Assembly (NCBI GenBank): GCA_904501755.1
Contig: CAJGBV010000007.1
Coordinates: forward strand, 1-64,000
From: Clostridiaceae bacterium
Lineage (GTDB): Bacteria > Bacillota > Clostridia > Oscillospirales > Acutalibacteraceae
DNA length: 64,000 nt
Direction of reading: 5' to 3'
The notes beneath the pieces were generated by a model. It was not told where the DNA came from, did not search any database, and saw only the letters and a list, made by a program, of their open reading frames with translations. Made by a program: the position numbers and the translations under genes. Below are positions 34,039 to 43,082 of this stretch, in pieces; the stretch's first letter is position 1; every line of letters starts with the position of its first letter.

Positions 34039-35091
34039 ATGCTTAATCTTGATAAATTTATATCTTCAAACAGTGCAGTGCTAATTTGTACAGAAACAAA
34101 CAGACGGTATTTAAGCGGTTTTAAATCCTCTCTGGGTTATCTGCTTATCTGCTCACTGGGTAATTTTCTTTTTGTGGACGGCAGATATTTTGAGGCGGCA
34201 AAGCAAACCGCCTGTAGCGATATAAAGGTTGTTCTTCTTGAGCGTCTTTCCAAACAGCTTGGAGATTTGCTTAAACGCTTTAAAATAGACACCCTTTATA
34301 CCGAAACAGAGATAACTGTCGGCTTTCTCGGTAGTTTGAAAAATGTACTTCACTGTAACATTCTGCCAAGTGAAGAGCTTAGTACTTATCTTTTAAAAAG
34401 CAGAAGTGTTAAGGAAAGATTTGAAATAGAGAATATTATCTCGGCTCAGCGTATTGCAGAAAGGGCATATTTTAATGTTCTTGATATTATAAAAGAGGGG
34501 ATAAGCGAAAGGGAGATTGCTCTGGAGCTTGACTATCAGATGCAGAAAATGGGAAGTGAGGGCGTTTCCTTTGAAACCATTGCTGTATCGGGAGAAAACT
34601 CGGCTCTGCCTCATGGTGTGCCTACCGAAAGACTTCTTAAAAAGGGTGACTTTTTAACCCTTGATTTCGGTGCTGTTGTAAACGGCTACCACAGTGATAT
34701 GACAAGAACGGTGGCTGTGGGCTATGCCAGTGATGAAATGCAGGAAATATACAACCTTGTTCTTAAAGCTCAGAATGCGGCAATTAAAAAAATCGGTGTT
34801 GGTGTGGACTGTAAAAGCGTAGATGCACAGGCAAGGGATATAATAACTCATAAAGGCTTTGCAGGAAACTTTAATCACAGTACAGGTCACGGTGTGGGAC
34901 TTGACATTCACGAATACCCCACCTTAAGCCAGAGAAACAACGAGGCTCTTCTTGAAAATCAGGTTGTAACCGTTGAACCGGGGGTATATTTGCCCTCAAA
35001 ATTCGGTGTAAGAATAGAAGATATGATTGTTGTGGGAAGAAATGTTAACGAAAACTTGACAAAATGCGAAAAAAAGCTTATAATTCTTTAG
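34039..35091 (+). CDS. M24-family aminopeptidase (Xaa-Pro aminopeptidase-like)
   Basis: A 350-residue pita-bread metallopeptidase with a creatinase-like N-terminal domain (about 1-120). The catalytic domain shows the five metal ligands: LDFGAVVNGYHSDMTRT (two Asp), HSTGHGVGLDIHEYP (His), VVTVEPGVYLP (Glu), and GVRIEDMIVV (Glu). Such enzymes release N-terminal residues before proline. A perfect consensus promoter for efp sits inside its last codons. Confidence 0.9.
   Translation: MLNLDKFISSNSAVLICTETNRRYLSGFKSSLGYLLICSLGNFLFVDGRYFEAAKQTACSDIKVVLLERLSKQLGDLLKRFKIDTLYTETEITVGFLGSLKNVLHCNILPSEELSTYLLKSRSVKERFEIENIISAQRIAERAYFNVLDIIKEGISEREIALELDYQMQKMGSEGVSFETIAVSGENSALPHGVPTERLLKKGDFLTLDFGAVVNGYHSDMTRTVAVGYASDEMQEIYNLVLKAQNAAIKKIGVGVDCKSVDAQARDIITHKGFAGNFNHSTGHGVGLDIHEYPTLSQRNNEALLENQVVTVEPGVYLPSKFGVRIEDMIVVGRNVNENLTKCEKKLIIL
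35056..35084 (+). promoter_or_regulatory. Consensus SigA promoter of efp inside the peptidase gene
   Basis: TTGACA (35056-35061), exactly 17 nt, TATAAT (35079-35084). It lies fully within the 3' end of the M24 peptidase coding region and gives efp its own strong transcription start. Confidence 0.75.
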
Positions 35092-35126
35092 AAGATTAAT
35101 TATGATATATCTGGAGGAAATTTATT

Positions 35127-35684
35127 ATGGTAACAGCAGGCGATTTCAGAAACGGCGTAACTTTTGAAGAAGACGGTAACGTGCTTCAGGTTGTTGAATT
35201 CCAGCATGTAAAACCCGGTAAGGGCGCTGCTTTCGTTAGAACCAAAACAAGAAATGTAATTACAGGAGCTATCATTGAAAAGAGCTATAACCCCAGTGCT
35301 AAGTTCCCCACCGCTTTTGTTGAGCGTAAGGATATGGAGTATTCCTATAATGATGGCGGTCTTTACTACTTTATGGATCCTGAGTCCTATGAGCTTGTTC
35401 CTATTAATGAGTCTGAACTTGGTGACGGCTTTAAGTTCGTTAAGGAAAGTATGGTATGCAAAATCCTTTCTTATAAGGGAAAGGTATTCGGTATGGAGCC
35501 TCCTACCTTTGTTGAGCTTCAGGTAACCGAAACAGAGCCCGGATTTAAGGGTGATACCGCTACCAATGCTACAAAGCCCGCTACTCTGGAAACAGGTGCT
35601 GAAATTCGTGTACCTCTCTTTATTAATGAGGGAGATATGATTCGTATTGACACCCGTACCGGTGAATATATGGAAAGAGCATAA
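35127..35684 (+). CDS. efp: Elongation factor P
   Basis: A 185-residue translation factor that rescues ribosomes stalled on polyproline. Family features are [14 protein letters not shown], the tip loop [14 protein letters not shown] with its lysine, [19 protein letters not shown], and the C-terminal signature [21 protein letters not shown] strong GGAGG site precedes ATG 35127. Downstream of a proline peptidase gene, it forms a small proline-related neighbourhood often seen in Firmicutes. Confidence 0.96.
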   Translation: MVTAGDFRNGVTFEEDGNVLQVVEFQHVKPGKGAAFVRTKTRNVITGAIIEKSYNPSAKFPTAFVERKDMEYSYNDGGLYYFMDPESYELVPINESELGDGFKFVKESMVCKILSYKGKVFGMEPPTFVELQVTETEPGFKGDTATNATKPATLETGAEIRVPLFINEGDMIRIDTRTGEYMERA

Positions 35685-35696
35685 GAGGTATTAAAT

Positions 35697-36122
35697 ATGA
35701 TGACTATTGCTGAAAAAGCTGCATACATTAAAGGTCTTGCAGAGGGCCTTAGCATTGATGACTCTACCAAAGAAGGTAAGGTTCTTGCTGCTATCGTTGA
35801 CCTTTTAAGTGATATTGCTGTTGATATTGAGGATACACAGGATGCCTGTGCCGAACTTGCTGAGCAGATTAATGCTGTTGACGAGGATTTGGCTGAGCTT
35901 GAAGACTTTGTCTATGAAGAGTATGAGGACGAAGAGGACGAGTGTGAGTGTTGCTGTGGTTGTGATGATGAGGATGACGACGAGCTTTATGAGGTTGAGT
36001 GTCCTAACTGTCACGATGTGATTTATATTGACGACAAAATGCTTGAGGACGAGGGTATGACCTGTCCGAATTGCGGTACTAATCTTGAGTTCGATTTAGA
36101 AGAGGACTCTGAAGAAGAATAA
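35697..36122 (+). CDS. CD1247-type protein: helical N-terminal domain, acidic linker, zinc ribbon
   Basis: A 141-residue protein. The N-terminal domain (about 1-70; MTIAEKAAYIKGLAEGL, then LVAIVDLLSDIAVDIED-like helices) matches the domain named after Clostridioides CD1247. A cysteine patch CECCCGC in an acidic stretch follows, then a C-terminal zinc ribbon with VECPNCHDVIYID and TCPNCGTNLEF. The function is not established. Its place directly after efp is common in Clostridia. Confidence 0.8.
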   Translation: MMTIAEKAAYIKGLAEGLSIDDSTKEGKVLAAIVDLLSDIAVDIEDTQDACAELAEQINAVDEDLAELEDFVYEEYEDEEDECECCCGCDDEDDDELYEVECPNCHDVIYIDDKMLEDEGMTCPNCGTNLEFDLEEDSEEE

Positions 36123-36127
36123 AAACT

Positions 36128-36153
36128 AAAAAGCACCTGATCAGGTGCTTTTT
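36128..36153 (+). terminator. Intrinsic terminator after the CD1247-type gene
   Basis: A perfect 26-bp palindrome of AAAAAGCACCTGA and TCAGGTGCTTTTT, ending in five T. Its A/T ends make it work in either direction. Confidence 0.85.
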
Positions 36154-36156
36154 GTA

Positions 36157-36433
36157 TAGCCAAAGCATTTAAACTTGAACCAGCCTTAAAGGGCGGTTTT
36201 TAGGTGTCTTTCGGCTCATTGTCGCACATAGGCGTAAGCCTTATTTGCTTCGCTTCACCAAAATCCACTCAAAAAACCGTTCCTTTAAGGTCGGAGAATT
36301 TTGTGAATAAAGGATTTTTTGATTGGCGAGGCACAAAACGCAGTAAATCCTGACGGATTTACGAGTATTTTAACAAAGCCACAGCTAAAAATACTTGTTT
36401 CAAAATCTGATTCAAGTTTGAATGCTTTGGCTA
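36157..36433. mobile_element. MITE-like 273-bp element with terminal inverted repeats, flanked by TA
   Basis: The 21-bp ends at 36159-36179 (GCCAAAGCATTTAAACTTGAA) and 36411-36431 are inverted repeats with a single mismatch. TA dinucleotides sit immediately outside both ends (36157-36158 and 36432-36433), the duplication made by mariner/IS630-type transposases. Nested inside are a second inverted repeat (CCTTAAAGGGCGGTTTTT at 36184-36201 with AAAAACCGTTCCTTTAAGG at 36272-36290) and a GTAAATCC/GGATTTAC hairpin (36343-36362). No transposase is encoded. It fills the whole gap before ispD and ends 11 nt before its start codon. Confidence 0.7.
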
Positions 36434-36443
36434 GAGGTGTATT

Positions 36444-37175
36444 ATGCCTGAAACGAAATTTGCTATTGAGTATAGCATTGATAACACTGAAAACAGGGGA
36501 GTCCCCGTTATAATTGTTGCTGCGGGTTCTTCTTCCCGTATGGGCGGAATAAATAAGATGTTTTCTCTGCTTTGCGGTATTCCTGTTGTTGCAAGAACTA
36601 TGCTTGCCTTTGAAAGAAGCTCCTTTATAAGTGAAATTATCGTAGTAACAAAGGAAGAAAACATTGCCGATATACAGCATATAAAAAATAATTATATGAT
36701 AAGCAAAATGTCAAATGTTGTAAAGGGCGGCAGTGACCGTCTTTCCTCTGTGCTTTGTGGACTTGACTGTATAAAAGAGGCGAAGGGTGTGCTTGTTCAC
36801 GACGGTGCAAGACCATTTGTTAGTGATGTTCTTATTGAAAAAATGGCAAAGGCGGCACTTACTGAGGATTGCGCTGTTTGCGGAATAAGAGTTAAGGATA
36901 CTGTGAAAATTGAGGATGATGGAACAGTAACCACCGCTGACAGAAGTAAGCTTATTGCTGTGCAAACTCCACAGGCACTTAACTTCGGTATCTATAAAAA
37001 ACTGCTGACAGAATGTGAGGATAAATCGGTTTTTACTGATGATGCCTCTGTTATGGAAGCGGCAGGTTATAATACGGTTATTATTGAGGGAGAGGAGAGT
37101 AATTTTAAAATCACTACTCCTTATGATCTTAAACTTGCCCATTTTATTTTAACGGAGGGAGAAAAATGCGAATAG
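36444..37175 (+). CDS. ispD: 2-C-methyl-D-erythritol 4-phosphate cytidylyltransferase IspD
   Basis: A 243-residue nucleotidyltransferase of the MEP isoprenoid pathway. The CTP-binding loop is [19 protein letters not shown], and the family motifs [36 protein letters not shown], and [12 protein letters not shown] follow. The N-terminus is about 20 residues longer than usual before the nucleotide loop. The region just before the ribosome site is the right end of the MITE-like element, so that element may supply its promoter or have displaced it. It overlaps ispF by 10 nt. Confidence 0.93.
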   Translation: MPETKFAIEYSIDNTENRGVPVIIVAAGSSSRMGGINKMFSLLCGIPVVARTMLAFERSSFISEIIVVTKEENIADIQHIKNNYMISKMSNVVKGGSDRLSSVLCGLDCIKEAKGVLVHDGARPFVSDVLIEKMAKAALTEDCAVCGIRVKDTVKIEDDGTVTTADRSKLIAVQTPQALNFGIYKKLLTECEDKSVFTDDASVMEAAGYNTVIIEGEESNFKITTPYDLKLAHFILTEGEKCE

Positions 37176-37633
37176 GTCACGGATATGATGTTCATCGCTT
37201 TACCCCTGATAGACCCTTGTTTTTAGGAGGAATTAATATCCCTTATGAAAAAGGACTATTGGGTCATTCCGATGCTGATGTTCTGCTTCACGCTATTTGT
37301 GATGCACTGCTTGGCGCTGCAGCTCTTGGTGACATAGGACATCTTTTCCCCGATAATGATGATAAATATAAGGGGATTGACAGTAAAATTTTACTTAAAG
37401 AGGTTGGCTCTGTCCTTTATGAAAAGGGTTATAAAATTATTAATATTGATGCAACGGTTATAGCTCAGAAGCCAAAGCTTGCTCCTTATATTGCTGATAT
37501 GAGAAAAACCGTCGCCTGTCTTCTTCTTATTGATGAAGAACAGGTAAGCATTAAAGCCACTACCGAAGAGGGACTTGGCTTTACCGGTGAACTGCTGGGT
37601 ATTTCTGCCCATAGCGTTTGTATTATTGATTGA
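37166..37633 (+). CDS. ispF: 2-C-methyl-D-erythritol 2,4-cyclodiphosphate synthase IspF
   Basis: A 155-residue enzyme forming MEcPP. It has the zinc-site motif [40 protein letters not shown], and the CDP-site [11 protein letters not shown]. The ATG at 37166 lies inside the ispD end, behind GGAGG. The pair ispD-ispF is a common gene arrangement. Confidence 0.95.
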   Translation: MRIGHGYDVHRFTPDRPLFLGGINIPYEKGLLGHSDADVLLHAICDALLGAAALGDIGHLFPDNDDKYKGIDSKILLKEVGSVLYEKGYKIINIDATVIAQKPKLAPYIADMRKTVACLLLIDEEQVSIKATTEEGLGFTGELLGISAHSVCIID

Positions 37634-37679
37634 TTAATATTTTATTCTTTCGCTTCATAAAATAATTATGGGTGAAACA

Positions 37680-38099
37680 ATGAAGATTTATTTTTCGATT
37701 ACAAAAAGCTATGCTTTGATGCTGTGTGTGACTATGCTTGTATGCTTTGCTATGTTTTCCTGTGTGTCGGTACAGCAGTCAAATATACATCTGAGCAGTG
37801 AGTCGGCAAGAATTTCATATCTTTCTTCTATGGGCTTTAATTCTCCTGACCTGCAGGAAAGTAAAAGCGTTATATTACCTCTCGGATTTTCAGAAAGCTT
37901 TGAGCAGTATACTGACATAATGGAAAAGGGCGGATATGGTATATCTGAATATAAGGGTGAAGAGGTAATGCTCTATACATATTTTTTCAGTTATGACATA
38001 GTGCATTTAATAGAATTTGAGGACAGACTTATTTGTGCGGATTGCTTTAATATGAAAGATAATAAAATTTATCCTTTGAAAGTGAGAAAAAATGGGTAA
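37680..38099 (+). CDS. DUF4830-like secreted/membrane protein
   Basis: A 139-residue protein with an N-terminal membrane helix or lipoprotein-like signal (ALMLCVTMLVCFAMFSCVSV, in which MFSC could be a lipobox). A short domain follows with ARISYLSSMGFNSPD, ILPLGFSESFEQYTDIMEKG, and ISEYKGEEVMLYTYF, which resembles the DUF4830 pattern. The function is unknown. Two in-frame starts exist. The second, at 37680, is preferred because GGGTG lies 6 nt upstream. It overlaps the next gene by 8 nt. Confidence 0.65.
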   Translation: MKIYFSITKSYALMLCVTMLVCFAMFSCVSVQQSNIHLSSESARISYLSSMGFNSPDLQESKSVILPLGFSESFEQYTDIMEKGGYGISEYKGEEVMLYTYFFSYDIVHLIEFEDRLICADCFNMKDNKIYPLKVRKNG

Positions 38100-38790
38100 A
38101 ATAAGACTTGATAAATATATTTCCAATGAGACGCTTTATAGCAGAAGTGAAATCAGAAAAATGATATTTAAGGGACAGTGCAGTGTAAACGGCATTACGG
38201 TTTGTCAGCCTGATTTTAAGGTGGAGGAAAACGACAGTATATGCCTTGACGGACAGGCAGTTCACTTTCAGAAATATGTTTATATTGCTATGAATAAGCC
38301 AAAGGGTGTGCTTTCTGCCAGTGAGGATAAAAGCTGTAAAACCGTAGTTGACCTTCTTCCTGAAAAATATTCTAAAAGAAATATATTCCCTGCAGGCAGA
38401 CTTGATAAGGATTCTACGGGACTTGTGCTTCTCACCGATGACGGAGAATTTGCCCACAGAATTACAAGCCCTAAACACCATATAGAAAAATCTTATATAG
38501 TAACACTGGATGCTGATGTTACCGAAGAAGTTATAGATGGCTTTAAAAAGGGTGTTACTCTTTATGACGGCAGTGAATGTAAACCTGCTGTTTGCCAAAA
38601 ACTTGATGATAATAAGGCAAGGGTTATTCTCACCCAGGGGAAGTATCATCAGATTAAAAGAATGTTCGGTGTCTATAATATAGGTGTGAACGATTTGCAC
38701 AGAGAAAGAATGGGAAATTACACACTTCCTGACAGCCTTTCGGAAGGGGACTTTGTTGAAATAACCCCCGAAAATCTTATTGATAGTTAA
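38092..38790 (+). CDS. RsuA-family 16S rRNA pseudouridine synthase
   Basis: A 232-residue protein. An N-terminal S4 RNA-binding domain (RLDKYISNETLYSRSEIRKM) is followed by the pseudouridine synthase core, with the catalytic aspartate in FPAGRLDKDSTGLVLLTDDG, NKPKGVLSA, HHIEKSYIV, and the C-terminal EGKYHQIKRMF-type motif (QGKYHQIKRMFG). The group includes RsuA (16S U516) and RluB/E/F. The length and motifs fit RsuA best. Confidence 0.88.
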   Translation: MGKIRLDKYISNETLYSRSEIRKMIFKGQCSVNGITVCQPDFKVEENDSICLDGQAVHFQKYVYIAMNKPKGVLSASEDKSCKTVVDLLPEKYSKRNIFPAGRLDKDSTGLVLLTDDGEFAHRITSPKHHIEKSYIVTLDADVTEEVIDGFKKGVTLYDGSECKPAVCQKLDDNKARVILTQGKYHQIKRMFGVYNIGVNDLHRERMGNYTLPDSLSEGDFVEITPENLIDS

Positions 38791-38874
38791 CAAATTCTTA
38801 ATTTCTTATGCAATATAGCCAAAATACCTTTGTTAAGATTTTCTATTTTAACTATAGTAATTTTAAAAAGCATT

Positions 38875-38883
38875 TGGTATAAT
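38875..38883 (+). promoter_or_regulatory. Extended -10 promoter of the sugar-ABC ATPase gene
   Basis: TGGTATAAT is an extended -10 (TG-N-TATAAT) lying 44 nt before the start codon. No good -35 is seen at the usual distance, as often with extended -10 promoters. Confidence 0.5.
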
Positions 38884-38926
38884 AACTTAGTAATAAAATG
38901 TTTACATTTTTAGGAGGTCACAAATA

Positions 38927-40069
38927 ATGGCAAGCTTATCACTTCGCAACGTTTACAAAAAATACCCAGGTGGTGTAGTAGCTGTTTCTGACTTCAACCT
39001 TGAAATTAAGGACAAGGAGTTTATCATTCTCGTTGGTCCTTCAGGTTGTGGTAAGTCTACTACTCTTCGAATGGTTGCTGGTCTTGAAGAAATTTCCGAT
39101 GGTGAAGTATACATCGGCGACCGTTTGGTAAATGACGTTGCTCCTAAAGATCGTGATATTGCGATGGTTTTCCAGAACTACGCTCTTTATCCTCATATGT
39201 CTGTTTTTGATAATATGGCATTCGGTCTTAAACTTCGTAAAACATCCAAGGACGAGATTCGTCGTCGTGTTGAAGAGGCTGCTCGTATCCTTGATATTGA
39301 ACATCTTCTTGAGAGAAAGCCAAAGGCTCTCTCCGGTGGTCAGCGTCAGCGTGTTGCTTTAGGTCGTGCAATCGTTCGTGAGCCTAAGGTATTCCTTCTT
39401 GACGAACCTCTTTCCAACCTTGATGCTAAGCTTCGTGCACAGATGCGTACCGAAATTTCCAAGCTTCATCAGAGATTGGGTACAACCTTTATCTACGTTA
39501 CCCATGACCAGACCGAAGCTATGACAATGGGTACCAGAATAGTTGTTATGAAGAGTGGTCTTGTTCAGCAGGTTGATACCCCCCAGAACCTTTATCTCTA
39601 TCCTTGCAATCTTTTCGTTGCAGGCTTTATCGGTTCTCCTCAGATGAACTTTATCGATTCTAAGCTTCTTAAAGAAGGCGACAAATACTTTGTTGAGTTC
39701 GGAAGTGAAGATACCAAGACTCGCGCAGGTGTTAAATTCAAGATTCCGCTACCTGAGAGCAAGAACAAGGATAACTGCCTTGAAGCTTATGTTGGCAAGG
39801 AAGTTATTATGGGTATCCGTCCTGAAAATGTTCATAACGAAGAAGACCTTCTTGTAACCTATTCTGACGGTGTTGTAGAGGCTAAGGTTGAAGTAACCGA
39901 GCTTATGGGTGCAGAAACCTATCTTTATATGGATTGTGAAACCCATGCAATCAACGCTCGTGTTGCTCCTACCAATACCGCTCGTCCAGGTGATATTATA
40001 AAAATTGCTATTGAACCTGAAAAGATTCATCTCTTTGATAAGGATACAGAAAAGACTATTACCAACTAA
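38927..40069 (+). CDS. Stand-alone MsmK/UgpC-type sugar ABC transporter ATPase
   Basis: A 380-residue ATPase. It has Walker [19 protein letters not shown], a Q-loop in [14 protein letters not shown], signature [16 protein letters not shown], Walker [13 protein letters not shown], and the switch His in [11 protein letters not shown]-terminal TOBE/MalK-type regulatory domain follows (about 240-375). No permease or binding-protein genes are nearby, so it probably serves several CUT1 sugar importers encoded elsewhere, as MsmK and MsmX do. Codon use is strongly biased. A promoter and terminator make it a single-gene unit. Confidence 0.92.
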   Translation: MASLSLRNVYKKYPGGVVAVSDFNLEIKDKEFIILVGPSGCGKSTTLRMVAGLEEISDGEVYIGDRLVNDVAPKDRDIAMVFQNYALYPHMSVFDNMAFGLKLRKTSKDEIRRRVEEAARILDIEHLLERKPKALSGGQRQRVALGRAIVREPKVFLLDEPLSNLDAKLRAQMRTEISKLHQRLGTTFIYVTHDQTEAMTMGTRIVVMKSGLVQQVDTPQNLYLYPCNLFVAGFIGSPQMNFIDSKLLKEGDKYFVEFGSEDTKTRAGVKFKIPLPESKNKDNCLEAYVGKEVIMGIRPENVHNEEDLLVTYSDGVVEAKVEVTELMGAETYLYMDCETHAINARVAPTNTARPGDIIKIAIEPEKIHLFDKDTEKTITN

Positions 40070-40080
40070 TATTTATACAG

Positions 40081-40105
40081 AAAAAGAGCCTTTTGGCTCT
40101 TTTTT
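40081..40105 (+). terminator. Intrinsic terminator after the ABC ATPase gene
   Basis: AAAAAGAGCC (40081-40090), TTTT loop, GGCTCTTTTTT (40095-40105). Confidence 0.9.
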
Positions 40106-40179
40106 CTTTTTATTTGTATTTAAGCTTTGATGCTTTTTGCGATTTTGTAATAATTTTGTAACTTTTTTGAAATTACCTC

Positions 40180-40208
40180 TTGAATTATTGCTCGTTTTTG
40201 TGTAGAAT
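40180..40208 (+). promoter_or_regulatory. SigA promoter of the PucR-type regulator gene
   Basis: TTGAAT (40180-40185), 17 nt, TAGAAT (40203-40208). Confidence 0.55.
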
Positions 40209-40249
40209 GGTAGTGTGAATAATTATTTTTTCAGAAGGGGATGTTTAAT

Positions 40250-41332
40250 ATGTCAAATCGCTTATTTCAGGGAGTAATCCATCAGATGAAGGATTCTATA
40301 GATAAGCCTTTTGGAGTGCTTGACGAAAACAATATTATTATCGCTTGCAGTGAGCTTGGTAAAATCGGTGAAGCCTTGAACCTATCCACAGAAATTCCTG
40401 TTGGAAACGATGTTGTAAAAGCTCAGGGCTATACCTTTAAGTCAGTTAACCCCAATCAAAATAATGACTATATTGTATTTGTTGAAGGCGACGATTTACT
40501 TGCAGAAAAATACTGCTCCGTTATTGCTGTTGCTTTTATGAACATTAAGTTTTATTATGATGAAAAATATGATAGAGGAAACTTTATTAAGAACATAATT
40601 CTTGATAACATTTTGCCAGGGGATATTTATTTAAAGGCGAGAGAACTTTACTTTAATTCCGATGTTATGCGTACAGTTATTCTGATTCGCGTAAATGACC
40701 CCGGGGACGTTTCTGTTTATGATGTTATTCAGAACCTTTTCCCCGATAAAGCAAAGGACTTTGTTGTTAATATCAATGAAACCGATATCGCTCTTGTTAA
40801 GGAAACCAAGCCCGGTATTGAGTCAAGAGATATTGAAAAACTTGCTACTACTATTGCCGATACCCTTACAGGTGAATTCTATGCTCATGCGAATATTGGT
40901 GTGGGCACTACCGTTGATAACCTTAAAGACCTTGCCCGTTCCTTTAAGGAAGCTCAGGCAGCTCTTGAGGTAGGAAAGGTATTTGATACAGATAAGACTA
41001 TTGTTTGTTATAACAGTTTGGGTATTGCACGTCTTATTTATCAGCTTCCTACAACCCTTTGCGAATCATTTTTAAGGGAAGTATTCAAACGCGGTTCAAT
41101 TGAGAGTCTTGACCAGGAAACCCTCTTTACTATTCAGAAATTCTTTGAGAATAACCTGAATGTTTCCGAGACCTCCCGCAAGCTCTTTGTTCACCGTAAT
41201 ACACTGGTTTATCGTCTTGAGAAAATCAAGAAGATTACAGGTCTTGATCTTAGAGAATTCGACCATGCTATTGTTTTCAAGATTGCTCTTATGGTAAACA
41301 AGTATCTTAAATCTAACCCTATAAAGTATTAA
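40250..41332 (+). CDS. PucR/CdaR-type transcriptional regulator
   Basis: A 360-residue regulator. The first 110 residues look like a sensory domain (PFGVLDENNIIIACSELGKIG). A GGDEF-like linker follows (about 130-240, ANIGVGTTVDNLKDLARSF). The C-terminus is the PucR HTH: ETLFTIQKFFENNLNVSETS, then RKLFVHRNTLVYRLEKIKKI. Such proteins act as sugar-acid or purine-responsive activators. The ligand is unknown here. The second in-frame ATG (40250) is preferred because AGAAGGGG is then 9 nt away, not adjacent. It follows the sugar-ABC ATPase, which hints at a carbohydrate signal. Confidence 0.85.
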   Translation: MSNRLFQGVIHQMKDSIDKPFGVLDENNIIIACSELGKIGEALNLSTEIPVGNDVVKAQGYTFKSVNPNQNNDYIVFVEGDDLLAEKYCSVIAVAFMNIKFYYDEKYDRGNFIKNIILDNILPGDIYLKARELYFNSDVMRTVILIRVNDPGDVSVYDVIQNLFPDKAKDFVVNINETDIALVKETKPGIESRDIEKLATTIADTLTGEFYAHANIGVGTTVDNLKDLARSFKEAQAALEVGKVFDTDKTIVCYNSLGIARLIYQLPTTLCESFLREVFKRGSIESLDQETLFTIQKFFENNLNVSETSRKLFVHRNTLVYRLEKIKKITGLDLREFDHAIVFKIALMVNKYLKSNPIKY

Positions 41333-41353
41333 TATCAGAAAGTTGGTAAATTT

Positions 41354-42076
41354 ATGTCAGAGATTCAGTCGGGTTTTAGTGTGACTAAACCTGCTATTGA
41401 ATTTAAGGGTGTTTCAAAAATCTATCAGACAGGTACTCATGCGCTTAGTGATGTTAACATAACCATAAACAGCGGCGAATTTGTGTTTGTGGTTGGTTCT
41501 TCGGGTGCAGGTAAAAGTACCTTTATGAAGCTTATAATGCGTGAGGAGAAATCAAACACAGGTATTATCAATGTAAACGGCTTCAACCTTAATAAAATCC
41601 GTCATAATCAGGTTCCCTTACTCAGAAGAACAATGGGTATTGTGTTTCAGGATTTCAGACTTATCCCAAATATGACGGTGTTTGAAAATGTTGCTTTTGC
41701 AATGCATGTTACAGGTGCTCAAAGCAGAGATATAAGAATTCAGGTTTCAAAAGCTCTTTCTCTTGTGGGACTTGGTGATAAGGCACGTTCTATGCCTAAT
41801 CAGCTCTCAGGCGGTGAGCAACAGCGTGTAGGTCTTGCCAGAGCTCTTGTTAATAATCCCGAAATTATTATTGCGGACGAGCCTACAGGTAACGTTGACC
41901 CCAATATGTCTTATGAAATAGTTACTCTCCTTACAGAGATTAATAAAAGAGGTACAACTATTATAATGGTTACCCATGACCATAATCTTGTGCGTGATTT
42001 CGGTCACAGAGTTATAATGCTTGACCAGGGTAAAATAGTTGCCAATAATACAGGAGGTAAGATAAATGAAGCTTAG
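41354..42076 (+). CDS. ftsE: Cell-division ABC ATPase FtsE
   Basis: A 240-residue ATPase. Walker A is VGSSGAGKSTFMKLIMREE, the signature is LSGGEQQRVGLARALVNNP, and Walker B is IIIADEPTGNVDP. The FtsE-type motif IVFQDFRLIPNMTVFENV is present. With FtsX it forms a mechanotransmitter that switches on a periplasmic or surface peptidoglycan hydrolase. It overlaps ftsX by 11 nt. Confidence 0.95.
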   Translation: MSEIQSGFSVTKPAIEFKGVSKIYQTGTHALSDVNITINSGEFVFVVGSSGAGKSTFMKLIMREEKSNTGIINVNGFNLNKIRHNQVPLLRRTMGIVFQDFRLIPNMTVFENVAFAMHVTGAQSRDIRIQVSKALSLVGLGDKARSMPNQLSGGEQQRVGLARALVNNPEIIIADEPTGNVDPNMSYEIVTLLTEINKRGTTIIMVTHDHNLVRDFGHRVIMLDQGKIVANNTGGKINEA

Positions 42077-43073
42077 TAGTGTTAAATATCTTACCAAGGA
42101 AGGCCTTAAGAACGTATGGGTAAACCGCCTTATGACAATTTCGTCAATAGGTGTGCTTGTTGCCTGTATGGTGCTTATCGGTCTTGCTGTTCTGCTTTCA
42201 ATGAATGTTACCAAAATTATAGGTAATCTTGAACAGCAGAATGTCGTTATGGTTTTCTTTGATGACTATAACGCTGCCCGTTATGACCTTAATGGAAGAA
42301 CAGCCCCCGAGGGAACTGAGCTTGACGATAACGGTATATGTGATGAAATGTATCTTATTCATAACAGTGAGGAAGCAAAGGCTGTTTGTGAAGAGATTAA
42401 AGCAATTAATAATATTGCTGATGTTCAGTATGTTTCTAAGGAAGAGGCACTGGAGATTACAAAGAAGAATATGAATCAGAATGCCGATGCTGCTATGGAA
42501 ACACTGGAAGGGGAGGATAATCCTCTTTCTGACGGTGCCAGAGTGACAATGGTTGACCTTGAATTATTCGACCAAACTCTTGAAAAAATCAGAAATGTCA
42601 AGGGCGTTAATGCTATTCAGGCTCAGAATGATTTGGCACAGACCATTACCTCTATTAAGAATGGTATCTTTATTGCAGGTATTGCGATAATTTCAATTCT
42701 TCTTATAATTTCTCTTGTTATCGTATCCAACACAATCCGTGTTACTATGTATAACCGTAAGCTTGAAATAAGCATTATGAAGGCTGTAGGTGCAACAGAC
42801 GGCTTTATACGCTTTCCCTTTGTTGTTGAGGGTATTGCTATAGGTCTTGTTTCTGCTGTTATTTCCGAAGGTCTGCTTTACTGCTGCTATAGGGTTGCTG
42901 CTGAGGCAATTCTTTCAAATGCAGGTACATTTGAGCTTATAACCTATTCTTCTCAGGCTCTTATGCTGCTGGGTATTTTTGCTGCAATTGGTGTACTTGC
43001 AGGTACTGTGGGAAGTCTTATTATGATAAGCAAGTACCTAAAGCGTGAAGGCAGCGAATTTGCCGCTTTTTAA
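42066..43073 (+). CDS. ftsX: Cell-division protein FtsX
   Basis: A 335-residue membrane protein with four helices (about 24-46, then three between 200 and 325) and an extracellular loop of about 150 residues after the first helix. The loop is long and contains an inserted acidic stretch (NGRTAPEGTELDDNGICDEM). TMYNRKLEISIMKAVGATDGF is the FtsX signature. The large loop recruits the hydrolase, and the M23 coiled-coil protein encoded next is the natural partner. Confidence 0.93.
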   Translation: MKLSSVKYLTKEGLKNVWVNRLMTISSIGVLVACMVLIGLAVLLSMNVTKIIGNLEQQNVVMVFFDDYNAARYDLNGRTAPEGTELDDNGICDEMYLIHNSEEAKAVCEEIKAINNIADVQYVSKEEALEITKKNMNQNADAAMETLEGEDNPLSDGARVTMVDLELFDQTLEKIRNVKGVNAIQAQNDLAQTITSIKNGIFIAGIAIISILLIISLVIVSNTIRVTMYNRKLEISIMKAVGATDGFIRFPFVVEGIAIGLVSAVISEGLLYCCYRVAAEAILSNAGTFELITYSSQALMLLGIFAAIGVLAGTVGSLIMISKYLKREGSEFAAF

Positions 43074-43082
43074 GGAGTTTTT

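Noticed and set aside
36285..36680. - strand frame crossing the MITE-like element and ispD
   Set aside because: It joins repeat DNA with the antisense of ispD and has no ribosome site.
38047..38793. - strand frame of 248 codons opposite the rsuA-type gene
   Set aside because: The + strand frame carries the pseudouridine synthase motifs. The - strand frame shows no domain.
38927..40069. Complete sugar ABC transporter operon
   Set aside because: Only the ATPase is present; it has its own promoter and terminator, with no permease or binding-protein genes beside it.
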